A stretch of 64,000 nucleotides of DNA from Vanilla planifolia. Its lineage: Eukaryota > Streptophyta > Magnoliopsida > Asparagales > Orchidaceae. A program made the translations under genes and the position numbers. Numbering within the stretch: position 1 is the first letter of the stretch; each line of letters opens with the position of its first letter. The stretch covers positions 6,343,653 through 6,407,652 of the forward strand of contig CM043868.1 in assembly GCA_023846275.1 (NCBI GenBank). Reading direction: 5' to 3'. Below are positions 1 to 13,100 of the stretch, piece by piece. The notes beneath the pieces were generated by a model. It saw only the letters and a list, made by a program, of their open reading frames with translations. It had not been told where the DNA came from and made no database searches.

Positions 1-1038
1 GACATAAAGGTTTTGCAATTGCAAAAACACAAAGTACTAACAACATTAAACCGTGATAATTATATGAATCTTCTAACACCATTGTTCTTTATCAATTTGG
101 AACTAATGTAGCAACCCTTATCATTTTAATTAGGCAATACAAAGTATTGTTTCAATGTGATGCCATAGAATAATCAATAATCAACTTAATCCCGTTTGAA
201 AAATCAAGGATCATTAATTTAATCATGAAATTCAATTCTTAAAGCTACTATAATAGTTAAATTTAAAAAATCAAACCCCTAAGAAATGCAACACAATATT
301 TCATTAATAACCCTCCAGTAAATAATAAAGGAATCAAACCTTGAAATCATTTCAACTCATTCACAAAAGGTGTTTGTCATTCTATTGCAATGACAACTTA
401 TCACATGGCACAACAAAGTTTTAATATGTAAGGTAAGCTAAGGTGCTCATCATAAATTATGAACCCTTAAGAACCATAAACCAAAACCACAAGAAAGGAT
501 CAACTTAAATGCCATCATAAGAAAGGTTATACTTAAATACCATGGGTTTATGCTATGTATTATGCATTTTCATTGTGCATTGTATGTAAGAAGATAGATA
601 TTGACATAAAATATAATCAAAACAATATTAATATAATGAAATATTTCTAAAACATCATTAAATATTGACCAATTTGTTTGCAAAAAAAATCATCAATCAT
701 TGATTTTTATATATACCAAAAAAATAATCATCTACTAATTCTAATGGAATGAATTTACAATCAAGTATATATCTTCCTAATCCTTTAAAAATTGCTTTGC
801 ATTTCATTTCTAGATTGATACGATTAGTAGTAGATTGTATAATGTACTTGTACCTTCCTTTGTAGAATATTTTCTTTTCCTATCATTTATAATAGATATT
901 TGGGGCACTGTTCATAATGCAAAAGAAATTGTGCAAATTTGGAGCAAGTTTCTTTGCAACAATAGATCACCGGATTACAAGTCATTCATCTTTAGTTCTA
1001 TCCAACATAGGAACTACTATAAGTACAATAAAACTCAC
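1..1038 (-). other. Start of TIO intron 6
   Basis: AT-rich non-coding sequence after the exon 6 donor at 1038. Scanning the minus strand for the activation-loop and APE exon gave nothing, and no transposon protein is recognisable. An open frame on the plus strand at 835-1152 is only the antisense of exon 6 and its intron. Confidence 0.6.
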
Positions 1039-1102
1039 CCTTTATGGAGCGAAGAACCACAGTATTTGCTGACATTGCCCGAGCGAAACCAAAATCACAA
1101 AG
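1039..1102 (-). CDS. TIO: TIO exon 6 (residues 142-162), DFG segment
   Basis: 64 nt with acceptor CATCCAG and donor GTGAGT. It encodes [18 protein letters not shown] and then SIK plus the first base of a Gly codon, so it ends in phase 1. It contains the Mg-binding DFG and the start of the activation segment. It lies 13.7 kb from exon 5 but follows it in phase and in homology. The next exon, expected to start GTPLYMAPE, is not found in 1-1038 and must lie outside the window. Confidence 0.9.
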
Positions 1103-4100
1103 CTGGATGGCAAAAAGCAACAATGATGAGAGGAGCACATATGCTACATTAGGGATAGTCACAATATAAGACTGCATTTTTTTTTTTTTTTAGATTTTTT
1201 GTGTATATATTATTGGAATCAATTCGACAACTTCTAGAACCTTAGTCACAAAAAATGAAATTATATTGACATAAAAAACTAGAGTGACAATGAAGAACAT
1301 ACACGATATGTCAATTGTATTCAAGATTAAGCACTTGCGATGACTACTTTGCATGGATTTGGTTCCTTTGGTTACACTTTATTTCTTGAGTTTAACATTA
1401 GCATTAACAAAGAGCAAACAACCATGTCCTACTCCCTAGAACTTTGGGAAGGCTTAAGATTATTAACTATTATAATGGATGTTCCACAATACCAGGGCAA
1501 AAACCAAAGACAAAAAGTTCAGGTCTAAATGCTCAAACAAATAGCATAAGGATGTACATGTTTCCTATTATTATATATTTTATTATTGTCAAGATTTACC
1601 TCAATATCAATTTATACAAATTTTGACTTTAAGATCATATTTAAAAAAAACAAGCTTTATAATTGATGGATCAATGATTGGGATTATTGTTGTCGTTCCA
1701 ATAATGTTTAATAATATCTTGCATTAGCAAGTTAAGAAGATCAACATATGGGATATTCCATAATTATCATATAATATATTTTATTTATTAAGAATATTGC
1801 TCTCATGTTTTTTATATTTTTTATCTGTTATATTGTTTATTTATAAACACTCTTCTTAAATAATAAAAACATGAAAATCTTTGTATCCACATGGTATCAA
1901 AGCCTTAGAAATTAGTCATTTTCCTTTCTTCCTCATTGATACTTTCCTAGAGGCATGACCAGCAACCCTCTCCATCTCCCCTCTACCTCCATTTTGGTCC
2001 ATCCTGTCCTTCTCTACCTTCTCTACAACTTAGTTGATTCTTAGTATCCTCAATCTCCCATACACTATCCTTCAACTTCTTATTTCCACGTCTTTTTTAT
2101 CTTCAATGAAGGAATATCAACGCGAAAGAGGTAAGCATCTTCAAATCAACCCATTCTAAAAAAAAAAACTCTAATCCACAACTCTTCTCTTCCTCATTAG
2201 TGATGTCTCATGCATCCCTTTAGCTCTAATGCTTGAGCAATACTACATACATTGGTTCAATAATGGCTTCTTGATATGTAACAAAGTACTTCATCTTTTC
2301 TATCCTTTATTGAATTTCTTGACTCCTCTTTCTAATAGTTTTACTTAAACATTGGCAAAATTATGTGTTATGGCCTCTAGCTTTTTATTTTCTAAAAAGG
2401 TTTCATGAGGAAATTCATCATCCAAACTCTCTGCCTTCTTAACTAATAACTACCACCAAATATACTAAATAACAAAGTCCAGGTTAAGTGGTTCACACAT
2501 GGAAACTTAATGATATCGAATCTACTATTGTTGCCACATTCATGCTTTAAGAAAATACAAATGGAATGTGGAACTTCTTCATTATATATACATTTAGAAC
2601 AATAACATCTCTTAGTTATTCATTCTCAACTCCGAATACAATAAGATAATAAATCTATTCAACAATATCATAGCACCATGTAAAGTATATTGATCTACTA
2701 TTGATCCCGCCATTTTAAAAAATAAAATAAACATGTGCAAAGTTTCTATCTAATCTCCATTAACTCTCCAATCTATTCCAACTCAATCAGTGCTTGAATC
2801 TATTATTCCAAATATGTATATGACTCTCTTATGTGTTTCTTGCACCATTGAGCTTCTTATTCAATCTTTTACTTATCTTAGTCATTTTAATATTGTTGTA
2901 ACCATGGTGATGGTGACCATGTTGGAGAACACATTCATGGTTGTAATCTCTTTGCACATTATCACAATTGTCAAAGAACTAACCACACCAAAATCATTGT
3001 CAAAAAGAGTTGACATCCTCTCACTACTAAACATGTTGTCACCACTATTAAATCTATTAATACACAATTAAGAATTGATTCTATTCTCAAAAAGCATACA
3101 CTTATCCAACACTCCCAACTAACCTCTAATCCCATATGGTTTCCACCTCCAGATATGTTATAGTTGTATGTCCACCCGTAGAGGAATCAATAGAACACTA
3201 GCCAGGTAAGCAAACACTTTTACAAAAGATCAATGACATGAGAATCAAGGTGTCTTTCATAGAAGCAAATAGGGAAAAACTTTTTACAAAAGATCTAATG
3301 AGATCCATAAAATACTAGAAAAAGAACCTACACAACGGACTATGGTTAGGAAAGCTAACCCATAAAAGCCTGCAGAACTAACTCAAAAGACTCTTACACA
3401 TAATGTGAAATAAAGAACCAAAAAAATACAATAAAGCTTAAAATAAATTCCTACAAACAAAAAAATTAATCCATGAAGCATAACTAAAATCATGGTGGAG
3501 AAATTAAACAATGTTACCAAACAACAAAAACAAAAAAGTTTCACTTCAATAGAATTGAATGACAAACTTGAAGGTCAATCTAAAATAGATTCTTGCAACG
3601 CTATGAAAATCTTCAATTCTTGAGTAGTTACAAAAATTTTGAAAGTAAAAGTTTAACCAAAAGATTGTTTTAGTTCTAAATAGGATCATATTTATAACCT
3701 TAGAATATTTTTGAAAAACAGCAACTATAATACGACCATTTATTGCATTGAAATAAAGTACATTTTTCAATTATCTAAAATTTAGTAATCGATACTTGTT
3801 TTTCATAAACCAATTAGACAGTCCCATCATGACATCAAATATTCTATCAGATTAAACCTAATCCTTTCGATTCATTGAATAATATATTGAATTGAACCAC
3901 ATAAAATATGATGATTATCAAATGTCCTAAGTGGTCTAATAGTCATCTAACAAAGAACTCCATTTTAATTTTAGATTTTAACAAATGATCAAACCAACAC
4001 CAAAGACTTGTCAAACAAAATGATGTTCATCCAATAAAGATCCAATTTGGTTGACCCAACTTATCTTAATGTTAAATTATGTCATAAGATAATTTGATCA

Positions 4101-7100
4101 TTATCAAACCAACCATTGAATGTTAATTGGATGGATCAATAATCATCCAACAAAAACCCAATTTGATGGGTAATTTTATGTTAAAATCAGATCCTTTCAT
4201 CAAATGGTCTAATACACATTAAATGCATTATAAGACAAACCATCAGATTCAATGATTATTAGACAAAAATTTTATTTTAAGCTTTATTATTTCTATCTCA
4301 TCGAACTTAAGATCGAAACAATTCGATAATCGTCTAATAGAATATGCTATTTTGCACATATTCATTGAATTATATATATAAAATAAGTTGATGTAAATTC
4401 TAATAGATATTACTTAAGTCCATTCAAAGCATCAAATCATTTGGTGATCAAGCAAAGTCGATTGGACAATCTGATAAGTTCAATGGACGGTTTGATCTAT
4501 GTAAAAACTTTAATTTAGAAATCTGTTTTGATTGAAAAAACTTATCTTGTGTGAATTTTTTATTTCACTATTTCATGCTATCACCTAATATGATCTCAAT
4601 GACTCAAAAGATTAAGTCATAGTTTATACATGCTATAATCATAAAAAGAAAATACAATTTAATTTCTTTACATCCAATTAACTATCCAGTCACCCGAATC
4701 TCTTATTGTCCACTAGAGTCAAGATTTGTACATAAACTTAGAGACAAACATTAAATCACATAATTTATGATTTTATTATAATCAAACTATTTACACCAAA
4801 CCCATAACGTCAAAAAGCTCCCCTTTTTTATGATAACAAACTATAGTTATATATTTGAAATGAAAAAAAATGTAACTCCTCGTGACAACATGTTGCCCCT
4901 GACCATATGAAAACAAAGCACAATAAGAAAACCTATACATAATTGATCACAAATTTTATTTCATTTCAATCTTTTTCTCTCCCTTTTTGGCATACATCAA
5001 GATAAATAACAAAATCTGCTCACCATCATCATCATCATCACTTATTTTGAATAGCATAAATTTCGTGGCAACGAAGGATTTGATGTCTATTTCAAATGCA
5101 CCAAATTTTATGCCAAAGTAATTGTGAACATTGGGAGGCACATAGTCCAAAGAATCAAAGCCTAATAGAACTTCAAAGGACAAGTAGGATATCCTCTAGT
5201 TCCAAAAGTCAATGGTCCAACTTCGTATAATATATAAGCAGGCACAAGAGTAAAAGGATGGAATTGTTGCTATAACTATTAGTGTGGAGATAAAATCTCC
5301 ATGGTTTCCTTCTCCAATGGTGTAGTAGAAGGTTTTTGATTGCTATGCCTCCAAGCTTTATGAAATCCAAAGCACTAAATGGAGACATTGTATGATCAAG
5401 GTCCTCTTTTGTTTAAGGGTATGACTTTGAGGACTAAAAAGCAAATGATATGTGATATTTGCAAGTTGATGTGCTTTGCAAAGTTGTGATTCCTTATACA
5501 AAGTAGTTGAGTCATACTAGAAATAATATATTAGCTCACATTGAATGACTATTTGGTAAGGACATCGAATGTGGCCAAGGCTAGTAGTCCAACAAAGTGG
5601 TTCTTATCTCCAAATTTTGGAATGAGAATAGAGTAGAGAATGTATTGAACCACACACACATCCTTACTGAGGTGTCTTACAACTTGCACACAGAAGTAGG
5701 ATGTGGAAGATCCAAATGATAGAGTTTATAAAGGGCCAATCATAATAAGCATCACTAAGGATTGATGAAAGAGTTGGCTCACTACAAGAAACTCTTAAAT
5801 GGGTTCCAAAGTCATTCAATGTTATATCAAAATACTCATCATCAATAGGAATTTGCCTTTGTAAAAAGGATAGAATTCTAAGTTAACATAAAACAATTAT
5901 GAAAGAAATGCACTAATGATTGAACACAATTACTAATAAAAGGATTATGAAGATTATGTACATCATAAGGATATGGTTTGGTCAAATCTAACACTATAAT
6001 AAATTTTCCTCATTTTAAAAAAATGCTAAGCTTGTTTATTCTCAAAATTGGGAAAATAATATTGATCAAGAGATGATTCTTAGTTGAAGCTAAGTGACTC
6101 GTTATCAAAAGGTGGTAAAATAGGTGGTCCAATAGTTGGGTTTTTTTGTCAAGCTCTAGTATCAAGAGGAAGTGAAGAAGGTGAAAATGTTGATAGCTCA
6201 ATTTATAATTGCCATCAACTCACCAGACTTTTCCAGCTTAAAAGCATCCTCAATTATAAAAAAACAATTATAAAGAGAAGGGCTAACCAAAATGTAAGTT
6301 GAAAAAACGAGACAGACTTAAATTAAAGAATAGAAGATGTAAAAGCAAAGATTCAAACCTAAAGTTGCAAGTTCATAAGGGATGAGACAGAAGAAAGAAG
6401 ATCAAGATCACTTACGTTTCTCCTAAGGTTCAAAGGAAGCATTTCCCTAAGCACATGGGTATATATAGTCCTAAAGAACTCGTCAAACAGTCCGATCAAT
6501 TCATCCACACCAAATTAACAGTGAAAGATAATGTAATCCCAAGTTACTTTGTGTCAAACGATTGGTTAGACCATTTGATAACTTTACCTTGTACAAAACT
6601 TCAATTAGTCAATGGGCCTAATCAAGAATGATGTGATCGAACAGCTAGAGGGTCCATGCAAATAGATTTAAGTCTTCATTCATACCAATAATCCAAAATT
6701 CACCCATAAGAGCATTATCTACAGATTTTGGTTCAAGGTTAGATACAAATATAAAGTGATTCATGTTTGCTCTATTTTAACAACTACAGATGGATCTCCA
6801 AAAAACCATTCCTTTGGGCGATCACGACTAAATTTCCATTCCATGGGAAGTTTGGTGCCGCTTTTCTGAAGTCTTGCTTTCTTTTATTAATTATAATTTT
6901 ATCTTCTTTATGTTCTTCTAAACATATAACTTTAATACATTCTACATTCTACATCTTCATTCTTAAAGATTTGTTATTGGTTTATATGTGACTTTTCAAA
7001 CATCACATAAATTATTTCCTCAACCACTAGGTTTTGCTATGTTTAAAAACTCTACAAGCTTTGCTAGTTGTTGAATATCCTAGGAATATACCTTCATCTA

Positions 7101-10100
7101 AACAAGAATCAAATTTTGACAATTCAATTGCAAACACATGTGAGCAATTTTTTGTTTCCTAACTTTCATTAGTTCATTAGTGTTTAATTTTGAACATGAT
7201 AGAGCTCTATTAATTAAGTAGTGAGTAATGTTTATAGTTTAGTTCAAAAATACATAAATAAATTTTATTCACTAAGCATACTTCTTTCCATATCTAATAA
7301 TATCTTCTTCCTTGTTTCAATTATACCATTTTGTTGCGATGTGCATAAAGATGAAACATGCATCTAGTTCCATAGTTATTACTAAGTTTGATAAACATTT
7401 CTTTATAAATTCTCTTCCATAATCACTATTATATTAAAATAATAACAATATTGTGCTTAATTTGAAATTTTATTTCCAATTGTAAATAATTTCAAAACAT
7501 CCTTTTTTGTTATGTAGAAATTTTACCCAAGTAAGCATAGTAAAATTATCTACAATGGTAAATCCAAATTTCTTGCCACCAAAACCTGGGTTTAAAGGGC
7601 GAAATGTAAAACATCTAAAGGATGGTTAATTGCTTTATCAACTTTTGGTAAGAAAGATGACTTATTTGTTTGCCCATTTGGCATGAATCACAAACTTGAT
7701 CATACTCAAACTTTAGAAGAATAATTCTCTAACTAGCTCAAATTTAATTTAATCCACTAGCTCAAATTTAATTTAATTTAATCACAAACTTGATCATACT
7801 CAAATTTTGTTCTAAAATGTGACTCACAATTGGCTAATAGTAAGTTAAATTTTAGGTCATTTACTAAAATGACACCATTTATAGATGAGGAGCTACCAAC
7901 AAACCCAGTGTTGATAACTCCTTAAAGTTGTCTTTCAAGTTGACCACTCTACCATGATATGCACCGAACAGTGTGAATTGAGACAAAGCTCTCGTCGTAT
8001 AACTTGAACACTCGCTTGTCCAAATACCACTTGCTACATTAAAGCTTATTAAGGAAACATGCATGTAATCAACATTTTATACATTAGTAGTAAGGACAAA
8101 GTCAAGCTAAGGTCCTAAAAACTTGAAATTGATTGTTAAAACACTAGACAAAATAGTTAGCCTAATCCAAATATACTCAAGATGCTTTGAATGAACATTA
8201 ACTATTATCATACAGCTTTTTCGAGATATTTCCAAGTTTACTAAAATAGTGACAACACAATAATGGTATATCATGAGTATTCTAATGCTATTGTTCTTTC
8301 TATCATACACAACATTTCTTGACTTCATCGTTCAATATGAAACATTTTTATAAGTTACTTGATGTCGATTAAATGAAATAGAACGATTTGAACGTTATTT
8401 TTTTAAAAATGATCAAAAACTATTTTTATCTTAAAATGCTCAACTATAATTTTGGTAAGTTCATCTCCAAATATTTTTTACATTCTAATAAGTATCTCTC
8501 ATTCTTTTCCTTCAAAGATTCACTTAAAGAAAGTTACTTAGCATGATCTCTTTTTTAGACTTAGGTGTTTTAAAGTATATTATTCAAATTTTAAACATGT
8601 TAAAGAATTGATCTTCTAGTTAACCATATGAAAGTAAAGTTACCTTATATGTGCTCTCTTGTATGTCTCTTGATGCACCATCAGTCAAATTAGTCCCTCT
8701 TCTAAGTTCTCTTCTTCACTTAAAGTAGACTCTTTTGAGCCACACCACATAGCCTTCATTGTCTTCTTAGATTTATCATTTTTGTCAACCAACTTTAGAC
8801 AATCAGATCAAATGTGCTCCAACTTCCTACACTTTTGGCAAATCACTCTCTTTCATCTTGTTCTTATTCTTGCTTTCAACTACCTTCCCCCAATTCTTCA
8901 AAAAAAAACTATTAAATAATCTATTCAAACTTTGCAATATAAAAACCACCTCATCATCACATGATCAATCCTTTTCCAATGAGATTGATTGTACTCTAAA
9001 TGTAAAGCTTTTTTCTTTCTTCTTTGACTACAGCTTCTTAGCAACCTACACCTTTTCAATGCTCCACGTAATCTCCAATTCGTCTGTCATCAAATCTCCA
9101 AGCAATGCATTCAAAGAAGGATGTTTTACATTCTTAATAGCATTGATGGCCATCACTTTTGGATCATATTCCTTGGGCAACATGCATAACATCTTTCAAA
9201 CTTAGTAAAGATTGCTAAAAACTTTACCAAGGTTTGATAGTCCATTAATGATATTAGTAAACCAAGTAAATATTCCTTCAATAGATTCTCCAGAATTCAT
9301 ACAAAACAATTCAAGAAAATGCAGCAAAATATTAATCTTACTCTCCTTGACTTGTCCCCTCATATATGATTTTTAGTTGTTCAAATCTCGTGGGCAGTCA
9401 TACCATTCATAAACTGATCGTATTAAGTGGCCAATAGACCACAATGTAGAATGTTAAGTGCAAATGAGTTCAATTGTGCACGGTGTTATTTTTTGAGTGT
9501 CATTTCCTTTAGAGTTTTCTTAACTATTTTGTTTCTGAACTTGTTTGTGGGATATTCAGAAGGATGTTTAACTATATCCCAAAGCTTTAGGTCTAAGATT
9601 CAATGAAGATGTGCATTCTACTTTTTCAATATGTCTCCCTTCAATAAAAGAGGACAATTGAAAGAAGTAACCTCTCCTAACACTGTAGACTTACCAATTA
9701 TTGTGTGAGACATGGTGAAAGAACTTTCAATGCATTTACTCTCTAGAACTAGCCATACTCTGATAGCAATTGAAGAGTTTTTGCTCCATATAAAAAAGTG
9801 TAAATTGTGAGCCTTCTACAATTTTGAGCAAACTTAAAATGATTTTCTTTTAAACTCTAGATTAAGTTAGAAACACTTTTGTATGAAACGTATTAAAACA
9901 AAAAAAAAAAAGCTATTCAGGTGATTTGCCTCCAAACATTAAGACCATGACCAACCCTAGTCACAAAAAATCGGCTGCTTTTTGTAGAAGCGAATAAAAA
10001 AAACATCCAAAAAAAATTCCAAGGGGCCAATGGAATACTAACCCAAAAAAACCTACACACAGTCTCATTGTAGTCAAGAACAATGGCCTAAAAAAACCTA

Positions 10101-13100
10101 AACAATGAACTAAGAAGAATCTTGCATAATGTAAAGTAAAGAAGAAGAAGAAGAAAAATACTATAAAACCTACAATAGATTCCTATAACCACAAAATAAA
10201 TCCACAAGGAACAACTAAAATCATTATAAATAAATTGAATAATATTACTAAACAACAAAAACAAAGAAGCTTGACTTCAACAAAATTTAGTGACAAACTT
10301 TGAAGCTCCTCTTAGAACAAATTCGTTTAGCACTTTGGAAATCACTATTTGTTGCAAAGGAGTTGCAAAAGTTATTAAAATAAAAGTTTAGCCAAAAGTT
10401 GTTCTAATTTTGAACTAATTTATATTTATAACCTTAGATTATTTTTAAAATATAGCAATGGTAATATGACTTTTGTTTAAATTGAAATAAAATAAATTTT
10501 CTAATGATTAATGATTTTTCATAAAACCATTAGATGATCCAAACATGATCAAACTATTTGATTAGATCAAACCTGATCCCACAAATTTATCAAGCTATCT
10601 TTTAAATTGAACCACATATAGTTTGATGCTATCAGATCATCTATTGAAAAGGCCAACAATCATCCAATAAAGAACACCTTTTATTTTTGGATTTCAAATG
10701 ATTCGACTAACATTGCACTCATCATCAAAAATCTGATAGTCACACGATAGAGACCAATTTTAGTGAGCCAACCTATCTTAATGTCAAATCACGTCATGGA
10801 ATGATCCGCTTATCATTAAATCAGTCATTGGAAACAAATTGGACGATCCAATGACCATCTATCAAAGAACCTAATTGGATAACTAATATTATATTAACAT
10901 CAAATCCTTCTATTAGATAGTCATTTAACATTAAACAAACTGTCAAATGCTCCAATGTAGTCCAAAAAAAAACTTTGTTAACTCTATGTCATCAAACTAC
11001 AGATCAAATAATCCGATAACCATCTAGCAAAACATTCTATTTTTCATATATTCATTGAACTATACATCAAACGATCTAATTTATATTCTGAAAAAAAGTA
11101 CATGAGTTCATTCAGGGCATCAAATCCTCAGACAATTAAGTGATGCCATCGAATGGTCCAAGAAAATCATGAGATGGTTCAACCTGTTTAAAAACTTTAG
11201 TTTAGAAATCCATTTTGAATGAAGCAAAGGCATTTTAAAAAACTTGTGCAAATTTTTAGTTTCACTCTCTTATATTCTCACTTGTTACAATCCTAATATC
11301 TCAAAAGATAAGTCATATATAATACATACTATTATCATAAAAGAAAATTTTGACACAACTTTTTCACATTTGACTATCCATCACATCACTAAAATGGTCT
11401 CACAATTCTATTTAAGTCAAGATCCATACATCCTCAGAGAAAAGCATTGGGTCATATAAGTTATGACTTTGTTATCATCGAATTACCTACACAAAGTCCA
11501 TGGAGCCAACAAAAAGATCCAATGGCCTTATTGAATACTCTAGCGCTGTAATTGCTCACTTCTCTTACAATTGCATCTCAAATGCTCTCACCCTACAAGG
11601 GGTATTGTCATCTCTATCATCCTCCTTAACATCTCTAAATAATCAAACATCTTCCCTCTTCAATCTCAAAGCTTTAATGAGAAACCTAAGAGTATAGAAA
11701 ACACCATCATGTTTGTTTTCTTACATATCACATTCAAACATATAAGAGTACAACCCTATCTTAAAACAATCTAAGATTTTGTTTTGTCAATCAAATGTCT
11801 TTAATGTCTTCCAAATCTTGTATCAAGAAATAAACCAAATTTTCTATTTTAAATTTTTGTCGATCCAAAATTGCATCATGTATGCAATCTATTTTTTCGC
11901 TCTTATGCTAAAAGTGGATTATTCACTAGTCCAACTACCTATATATCTCCCAACAAAATGATATGACTAAGCAAAAACAACAATATATCTTTTATGTTTT
12001 CTACTTCTTAAAGTAACACATTAATACTCCACATAATTTCTAGGAAAACACCACTCTAACATCTTGTTCTCTAATTAACAAAGATTCCTCTACTAATCTA
12101 AATGGAGCTACCTCTCTTCTTTATCCAAAAATAACCACTTTTCCATTAACCCTTTAGTTTTTGTTTGCGTTTCATCTATTGTTTCCATCATAGAAAGGAT
12201 AAACTTTCCCTTAATACTATTAAATGTTGTTTCTAAAGGTATTCTCAAACTCAAACAAGCTATCATTTATATAATACCTCAACTAATCATTTTTATATTT
12301 TCACGAATCTTGTCTTTCATGAAATATGCCCTTCCTATACTATTATCTCCTCGACTACACTTGCCTAGTAGTATTCTACTTCCAACTATTACTCCAATAC
12401 ATAACATTGATCTACTAAAAGTTATGTTTGTTGGGAACAACAACCTCACTCTAACACGCCATCAAATAGTTTGTTATCTATAGTTGTGAATCCTTCAATT
12501 ACCTCTAACATTTGCCAATTGCCTTTTGGAACTGCATACAACATAGTATTCATGCAATGCAATCTTTAGTCTTTCTCAATCATTTATCACAAACATTTTG
12601 TAGCAATGTTATGCCACTCTAGTATTTCTATTCTTAAAACATACAAGAAGCATTATTAAATTCTAACTAGAAACATACTACGAATTTTGAAATGTGGGCT
12701 CTTCTTGATCATCATTAATGGGATATGGTTTCACCTTCTATAAGTTTCTTACAAATTTCTTGTATACGAGTGCTCATATTCAAAGGCACAAGTAACACAT
12801 AGATTCACAACATTGATACTTCAAGCCCTCCTTTTACTTGATTCAACTTTATTAGATACTTCACTTCGTAGTCACGAATCAAGGGCTGGCATTACCACAA
12901 GTAGATGCAAGAAATGTTTTTCTCTAAGGTAAACTCTTCAAAATGGTTTATATGAAACTATCTCAAAGATTTGTTGTTCAAGGGGAGAGCAAAATATGTA
13001 AGCTTTATAATTTTAGATTAAAACAATGTGCTTTTACTTGGTTTAATAAACTTCACAAAGTCCTCGTTGAAGTAAATATACAAAATAAAATTGTAAATAA

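Larger units (their letters stand above)
3180..11510 (-). mobile_element. Inner Ty1/copia element (minus strand), about 8.3 kb
   Basis: In minus-strand order: 5' LTR (11510 to 9771), primer binding site (9769-9753), gag (about 9713-8780), integrase (about 7720-7290), an unassigned 2.4 kb, a polypurine tract (4829-4817) and the 3' LTR (4816 to about 3180). The LTR copies share long stretches but are well diverged, so the insertion is old. All reading frames carry stops. No RT was recognised between 4.85 and 7.25 kb, where copia RT/RNase H should be, so the element may be deleted or chimeric there. It lies inside the outer copia and in the sense direction of the TIO gene. Confidence 0.75.

Noticed and set aside
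835..1152. 105-codon open frame on the plus strand
   Set aside because: It is antisense to TIO exon 6 and its intron; the minus strand encodes the kinase DFG exon with good splice sites.
5022..5040. Asp-repeat protein suggested by the ATC/TCA run
   Set aside because: A short trinucleotide repeat within dead element sequence; the 75-codon frame has no other support.
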